Origin: Hathewaya proteolytica DSM 3090
GTDB taxonomy: Bacteria; Bacillota; Clostridia; Clostridiales; Clostridiaceae
Assembly (NCBI RefSeq): GCF_900142225.1
Contig: NZ_FRAD01000005.1
Coordinates: 1 to 64,000, forward strand
Length of the DNA: 64,000 nt
Direction of reading: 5' to 3'
Shown: positions 60,147 through 64,000 of the stretch, one piece after another
Layout: each line of letters starts with the position of its first letter
Position numbering within the stretch: position 1 is the stretch's first letter
Position numbers and translations under genes: made by a program
The notes under the pieces: model-generated
Databases searched by the model: none
Seen by the model: the letters and a program-made list of their open reading frames with translations, nothing else
Told to the model about the DNA's origin: nothing

Positions 60147-60680
60147 ATGTGGTGGTATTTTAAGTAAACCTTATGGCTTAGGTTTAGTATGATTTCCAAT
60201 GAAAGGATCAGCACGTCGCCATGCTGACGGTTTCCCTTTAACCCTTCATCTATATTGTCACCATATACAGTACTAAATTACCACTTAGACCATACTATAA
60301 TCCTTAAAATACCTTTTTCAAATAGTCTAGGAGCTTTCCTCCACAGTTGGGTACCTCTTTAGCCTCTTTTGCAACATAGGTTTCAGCAAAGCCTCTACCT
60401 ACACCACTCAAGGCAGGCTACTCTATACATAGCTCATCACCACAATATAGGTTTAATCCATAATCGTACAAAGGGTATCTAGCCCAATGCACAAGTTATG
60501 GTCTCCTCGAAATTAGGGTCAGTACCGCATGCCATTGCGGCTGCCCCAATTTCTTACTCCCAGCACAAGCCCACGACTGGGCGTCGAAAGCCAGCACAAG
60601 GAACTTCATCGATATGCCCTTTAACGGATTTTTAGCCCCGCCCTCAGAGATACTTACCTGACTAGAATACTACACCACAT
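60147..60680 (-). ncRNA. OLE-like large structured noncoding RNA
   Basis: This stretch of about 534 bases lies between ispA and the OapA-like gene. It is clearly less AT-rich than its surroundings and has no open frame. On the minus strand the ends can pair: ATGTGGTGTAGTATT at the 5' side (60666-60680) with AATACCACCACAT at the 3' side (60147-60159). Internal stems such as CGTCAGCATGGCGACGTGCTG are visible. A large structured RNA at this place and beside this protein is the hallmark of OLE RNA in anaerobic Firmicutes. I did not check it against a covariance model. Confidence 0.83.
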
Positions 60681-60701
60681 AATAAAGTAATTATAACATA
60701 T

Positions 60702-61562
60702 TTAGTATTGCCTTTTAAATAGCATATTTGTTATTTCCATTATTTTTTTCGTATCGCCTTTAAGAGAATTAATAAGTTCTTTGCATTGTTCCTCCAAAGA
60801 AGCAAGCATGGATTTGCATTTATCTAGCCCATATACGTTGACAAAAGTGCTCTTGTTTTCATCCATATGAGTGTTTTTGCCCATCTTTTCTTTATCCCCT
60901 TCCACATCTAAAATGTCGTCTTGGATCTGAAACGCTAAGCCTAAAACCTTTCCATACTCTAAAAGAATATTTTGTTCACATTCCTGTGCCCCGCCCATAA
61001 TTGCCCCTGATACGATAGAAGCTGTTATTAGCTCTCCGGTCTTTTTATTGTGCATATACTCCAATTGTTCTTTTTCAATTTTTCTATTTTCATTTATAAT
61101 ATCCACAATTTGACCGCCTATCATACCGTCAGCGGAGGATGCCTTGCTTATTATGCTCATTACCTTTATTTTTAAATCACTTTCAATTTGGCATTGAAGC
61201 ATAGAATTAAAGGCCTCGTTTAAAAGTCCGTCTCCAGCAAGTAATGCCACGGCATCGCCGAATATTTTGTGGTTAGAGGGTTTGCCACGCCTCATATCGT
61301 CATTGTCCATACATGGAAGGTCATCGTGTATAAGTGAATACGTATGTATCATTTCCATAGCTGCCGCCATTGGCATGATTTTCTCATAATCAGATTTATA
61401 CATGCTGTACGTTAAAATCATAAGCATAGGTCTTATTCTCTTCCCACCTACATTTATACTATAACCCATGGCCTCGTATAAAAGCTTATTGTATCCGTCT
61501 CTTTTATAAAAATAATCTTTAAGGTATTTATCTATTTTCTTCTTAATTTCATCAAATTCCAT
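60702..61562 (-). CDS. ispA: Geranylgeranyl/farnesyl diphosphate synthase
   Basis: This 286-residue prenyltransferase builds farnesyl diphosphate for undecaprenyl and quinone lipids. The first Asp-rich motif (HDDLPCMDNDDMRRGKP) is near residue 83 and the second, FQIQDDILD, is near 214. The small residue pattern before the first motif suits short-chain (C15) products. It precedes the OLE-like RNA, the standard order. Confidence 0.95.
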   Translation of the reverse strand: MEFDEIKKKIDKYLKDYFYKRDGYNKLLYEAMGYSINVGGKRIRPMLMILTYSMYKSDYEKIMPMAAAMEMIHTYSLIHDDLPCMDNDDMRRGKPSNHKIFGDAVALLAGDGLLNEAFNSMLQCQIESDLKIKVMSIISKASSADGMIGGQIVDIINENRKIEKEQLEYMHNKKTGELITASIVSGAIMGGAQECEQNILLEYGKVLGLAFQIQDDILDVEGDKEKMGKNTHMDENKSTFVNVYGLDKCKSMLASLEEQCKELINSLKGDTKKIMEITNMLFKRQY

Positions 61563-61581
61563 ACTGTTCTTCTCCTAAAGA

Positions 61582-61800
61582 TTAAACTTCTCTTTGAAAA
61601 TCTTCTTCTTCACCCTTGTTTAGTATGACTATTTTGCTTTCCATACCGTTGAGAAGTTTATTTATCACGCCTGAAAGCTTCATGCCTTCTTCATATAATT
61701 TCATTCTTTCTTCCAATGTCAAATCTGGTTTTTCCATCTTTGACACAATATCTTCTAGCTGTGTTATACACTCTTCATAGCTCTGTTTTTTTGTAGCCAT
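61582..61800 (-). CDS. xseB: Exodeoxyribonuclease VII small subunit
   Basis: This 72-residue coiled-coil subunit has the diagnostic SYEECITQLEDIVSKMEKPD followed by LTLEERMKLYEEGM. It assembles with XseA into the single-strand nuclease. Its start lies three bases after the xseA stop. Confidence 0.95.
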   Translation of the reverse strand: MATKKQSYEECITQLEDIVSKMEKPDLTLEERMKLYEEGMKLSGVINKLLNGMESKIVILNKGEEEDFQREV

Positions 61801-61803
61801 AAA

Positions 61804-63009
61804 CTAATCCACATCCTCTACTTCAATATTTACCCTAACTCTTCCATCCTTAAGAGTTACATAAATAAATTGGCTGTTTTTCAGCGCCTCAATATCTGAA
61901 ATAACTCTCTTATCCTTATCCTCCAGTATAGCGTAACCCTTTTGAACCACATTCAGTGGGTTTGCAGCATTTAGGATAAGCTTAAGCCTACTTAATCTTT
62001 CATTTTCCTTGTTTAAATATAACTCCATAGTATGAGAGATTTTATTTGTGAGATTTTCCACGTAATTATACTGATTCACAATATAATTTTGAGGGCTATT
62101 ATTTAATAAAATAAATTTATAATCGTTTAAAGCTCTTTTTTGTTTTTCAAGAAAATCTTTCATGGTTGAATTTAACTCTCTTGTGGCTATTATATTTCTT
62201 GACATCATATCCTGGCGCAAGGGTATGGCTAGCTCAGCAGCGGCAGAAGGCGTTGGAGCCCTCATATCACTTACGAAATCGCATATGGTAAAATCTATTT
62301 CATGGCCTACACCACTTATAATAGGCTTCTTACACTTGTATATGGCATAAGCTAACTCTTCATTGTTAAATGGCCACAGCTCTTCAATAGAGCCACCACC
62401 CCTTGCAATTATAATAGTGTCCACATCTTTTCTTTTGTCCAACTCATCTAAAGCCTTTATAACAGATGAAGCAGCATCTTTTCCTTGGACTAGAGCTGGG
62501 TTTATTATTAGTTTAACACCTATGTTTCTTCTGCTAGCCACATTTATGATGTCTTGTATAGCAGCTCCTGTTGGAGATGTTATTACTCCCACGCATTGCG
62601 GATACTCAGGTATGAGCTTTTTATGTTCTTGGCTGAAAAGTCCCTCTTTTTCCAATTTTTCTTTTAAAAGATTAAATTCATAATAAAGCTTTCCAACACC
62701 TTCAAGTTCAATCTCCCTTGCATAAACCTGATATGCCCCATCTCTTTCATATACAGATACTCTTCCCTTTATTATAACATTATCTCCTTCTTTAGGAAGA
62801 AAGGACAGCCTTTCTGTGTACTCTTGAAACATGACACAGTTTACCCTACTATTGTTATCTTTTATGGTGAAATAGCAATGACCACTGGTATGAAGTTTGA
62901 AATTTGATATTTCTCCCTTCACGTGGACATTGTTGAGAATTACATCATTGTCAAAGGATTTTTTGATATAACTGTTCAAGCCAGATACAGTTAACACTTT
63001 CATAATCAT
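61804..63009 (-). CDS. xseA: Exodeoxyribonuclease VII large subunit
   Basis: This 401-residue protein has an N-terminal OB fold (VHVKGEISNFKLHTSGHCYF) and a catalytic domain with GVITSPTGAAIQDIINVASR, IIARGGGSIEELWPFN and SGVGHEIDFTICDFVSD. A coiled-coil C-terminus follows. The start overlaps the folD stop (ATGA); a second ATG six bases later is also possible. Confidence 0.95.
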   Translation of the reverse strand: MIMKVLTVSGLNSYIKKSFDNDVILNNVHVKGEISNFKLHTSGHCYFTIKDNNSRVNCVMFQEYTERLSFLPKEGDNVIIKGRVSVYERDGAYQVYAREIELEGVGKLYYEFNLLKEKLEKEGLFSQEHKKLIPEYPQCVGVITSPTGAAIQDIINVASRRNIGVKLIINPALVQGKDAASSVIKALDELDKRKDVDTIIIARGGGSIEELWPFNNEELAYAIYKCKKPIISGVGHEIDFTICDFVSDMRAPTPSAAAELAIPLRQDMMSRNIIATRELNSTMKDFLEKQKRALNDYKFILLNNSPQNYIVNQYNYVENLTNKISHTMELYLNKENERLSRLKLILNAANPLNVVQKGYAILEDKDKRVISDIEALKNSQFIYVTLKDGRVRVNIEVEDVD

Positions 63010-63860
63010 TTTATCTCTAGATTCCTCTCCATGGCTTTTAAGGTGTTTTTCAAAAGAAGCATTGTAGTTATGGAACCAACTCCGCCTGGCACCGGTGTTA
63101 TATATCCTGCCACTGGCTCCACATCATCAAAATCAACATCCCCCGTGATTTTTCCGTTCACATCACTAGTGCCTACATCCATTACGATTGCTCCAGGTTT
63201 CACAAATTCGCTATTTACAAAGTGAGGTTTCCCAACGCAAGAAACTAGTATATCGGCTTCCTTTGTTATACTCTTTATATCCTTTGTATGAGAATGACAC
63301 ACAGTGACAGTGGCGTTTTTCTTTAACAGCATAATAGCTAATGGTTTCCCTACTATATTGCTTCTTCCTATGACCACAGCCCTTTTACCTGCAAGATCTT
63401 CTCCGATGTAATCTAAAAGTTCCATGACGGCTTTTGGAGTACACGGTTCAAAACACCTACTACCCTTAAATAATCGACCTGCATTAGTATCTGTAAGGCT
63501 ATCCACATCTTTATCCGGATTTATATGATGTATTATGGCCTTCTCATCAAGATGACTTGGAAGTGGAACCTGCATCATAATTCCATGAACTGAAGTGTCA
63601 CAATTGAGCTTTTCAATAATGTCAATTACCTCTTCTGTGCTTACACCTTCACTCAAATGAATCAACTCGTATTTTATACCCAATGATTCACAATTTTTCT
63701 TCTGAAACTCCACATAAAACATTGAACCCCCATCATTTCCAATCAAAATAGATGCAAAACATGGTTCTACTCTATATTTTTCTTTGTATGAAATAATGAT
63801 TTCCTTAAGCTCTTCGCTTATCTTTTGTTTTAATTCCTTTCCTTTCAGAACAGTTCCCAT
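63006..63860 (-). CDS. folD: Bifunctional methylenetetrahydrofolate dehydrogenase/cyclohydrolase
   Basis: This 284-residue FolD interconverts one-carbon folate forms. The active-site Tyr and Lys lie in GSMFYVEFQKKNCESLGI near 52 and QVPLPSHL near 98. The NADP-binding VVIGRSNIVGKPLA is near 165, and the C-terminal PVPGGVGSITTMLLLKNT is typical. It has a strong ribosome site, GGGAGGG. Confidence 0.96.
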   Translation of the reverse strand: MGTVLKGKELKQKISEELKEIIISYKEKYRVEPCFASILIGNDGGSMFYVEFQKKNCESLGIKYELIHLSEGVSTEEVIDIIEKLNCDTSVHGIMMQVPLPSHLDEKAIIHHINPDKDVDSLTDTNAGRLFKGSRCFEPCTPKAVMELLDYIGEDLAGKRAVVIGRSNIVGKPLAIMLLKKNATVTVCHSHTKDIKSITKEADILVSCVGKPHFVNSEFVKPGAIVMDVGTSDVNGKITGDVDFDDVEPVAGYITPVPGGVGSITTMLLLKNTLKAMERNLEIK

Positions 63861-63889
63861 AATACAACCCTCCCAGTTATTCTTAATTA

Positions 63890-64000
63890 TTAATTATTCC
63901 TTACAAATTTATCAAGCACGCCGTTTATAAACTTTGATGATTTATCTTCGGAAAATTGTTTTGCCAGTTCAATGGCCTCATTTACAGATACCACATTTGG
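63890..64000 (-). CDS. nusB: NusB C-terminal end (partial)
   Basis: The window ends within this gene. The visible C-terminal 36 residues read NVVSVNEAIELAKQFSED then SSKFINGVLDKF, the conserved end of the transcription antitermination factor NusB. Position upstream of folD is typical. The stop is at 63890-63892. Confidence 0.88.
   Translation of the reverse strand, partial: PNVVSVNEAIELAKQFSEDKSSKFINGVLDKFVRNN

Noticed and set aside
60119..60701. Coding sequence between ispA and the OapA-like gene
   Set aside because: All frames are broken by stops, while end pairing and context support a structured RNA.

Overview
The window is AT-rich chromosomal DNA of a spore-forming, anaerobic Clostridium-type Firmicute. 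The evidence is the gene set (spo0A, spoIVB, spoIIM, gerW/ytfJ-like, dacF-like genes, scpA/scpB), the strong Shine-Dalgarno sequences and the clostridial gene order nusB-folD-xseA-xseB-ispA-[RNA]-membrane protein-tlyA-nadK-argR-recN-spoIVB-spo0A. No species can be named from the sequence alone.

Left chromosomal arm (1-20.5 kb). The window opens inside an IS3-family transposase. Then come clpB, a radical SAM protein, a pyridoxamine kinase, an ABC-F ATPase, a Xer-like recombinase, a membrane protein, a MATE transporter and a very large AraC regulator (all minus strand). A plus-strand two-gene flavoprotein/iron-sulfur oxidoreductase operon follows. The arm ends in a sporulation and cell-wall block: two D,D-carboxypeptidases, a DUF2953-type protein with a GerW/YtfJ-like protein, scpB/scpA and spoIIM.

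Prophage (about 20.5-53.4 kb). A siphovirus-type prophage has integrated into the 3' end of spo0A. A 64-bp repeat with one mismatch (20491-20554 and 53338-53401) spans the last 17 sense codons and stop of spo0A and marks the two attachment sites. The phage carries its own copy of the gene end, so the full-length Spo0A frame is preserved, but spo0A is now about 33 kb from its native terminator and from spoIIM. Nearly all phage genes lie on the minus strand. From right to left they are the integrase, small winged-helix proteins, a long noncoding stretch, a regulatory switch with the only plus-strand gene (a Cro/CI-type regulator), proteins of unknown function, a 908-residue protein with the hallmarks of a single-chain double-psi beta-barrel RNA polymerase (YonO/cellular RdRp superfamily), a GIY-YIG nuclease, small terminase, a serine recombinase with a res-like site, large terminase, portal, minor head protein, scaffold, capsid, connectors, tail genes with a programmed -1 frameshift, tape measure, tail tip, kelch protein, holin and a two-part endolysin.

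Right chromosomal arm (53.3-64 kb). The conserved block spo0A, spoIVB, recN, argR, nadK, tlyA, an OapA-like membrane protein, a structured RNA region that fits the OLE RNA, ispA, xseB, xseA, folD and the end of nusB all read leftward. spo0A has a sigma-H promoter overlapping a 0A box.

Most unusual points: (1) prophage insertion in the sporulation master regulator; (2) the phage RNA-polymerase-like protein with an altered catalytic motif (DQDSD); (3) an exact 18-11-18 bp element present twice in outward-facing orientation around the phage switch region; (4) families of phage hairpins in which loops are conserved but stems differ and still pair; (5) an in-frame stop splitting the endolysin; (6) a terminase gene with no standard start codon near its ribosome binding site. 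All functional statements rest on motif reading by eye; no database searches were run.
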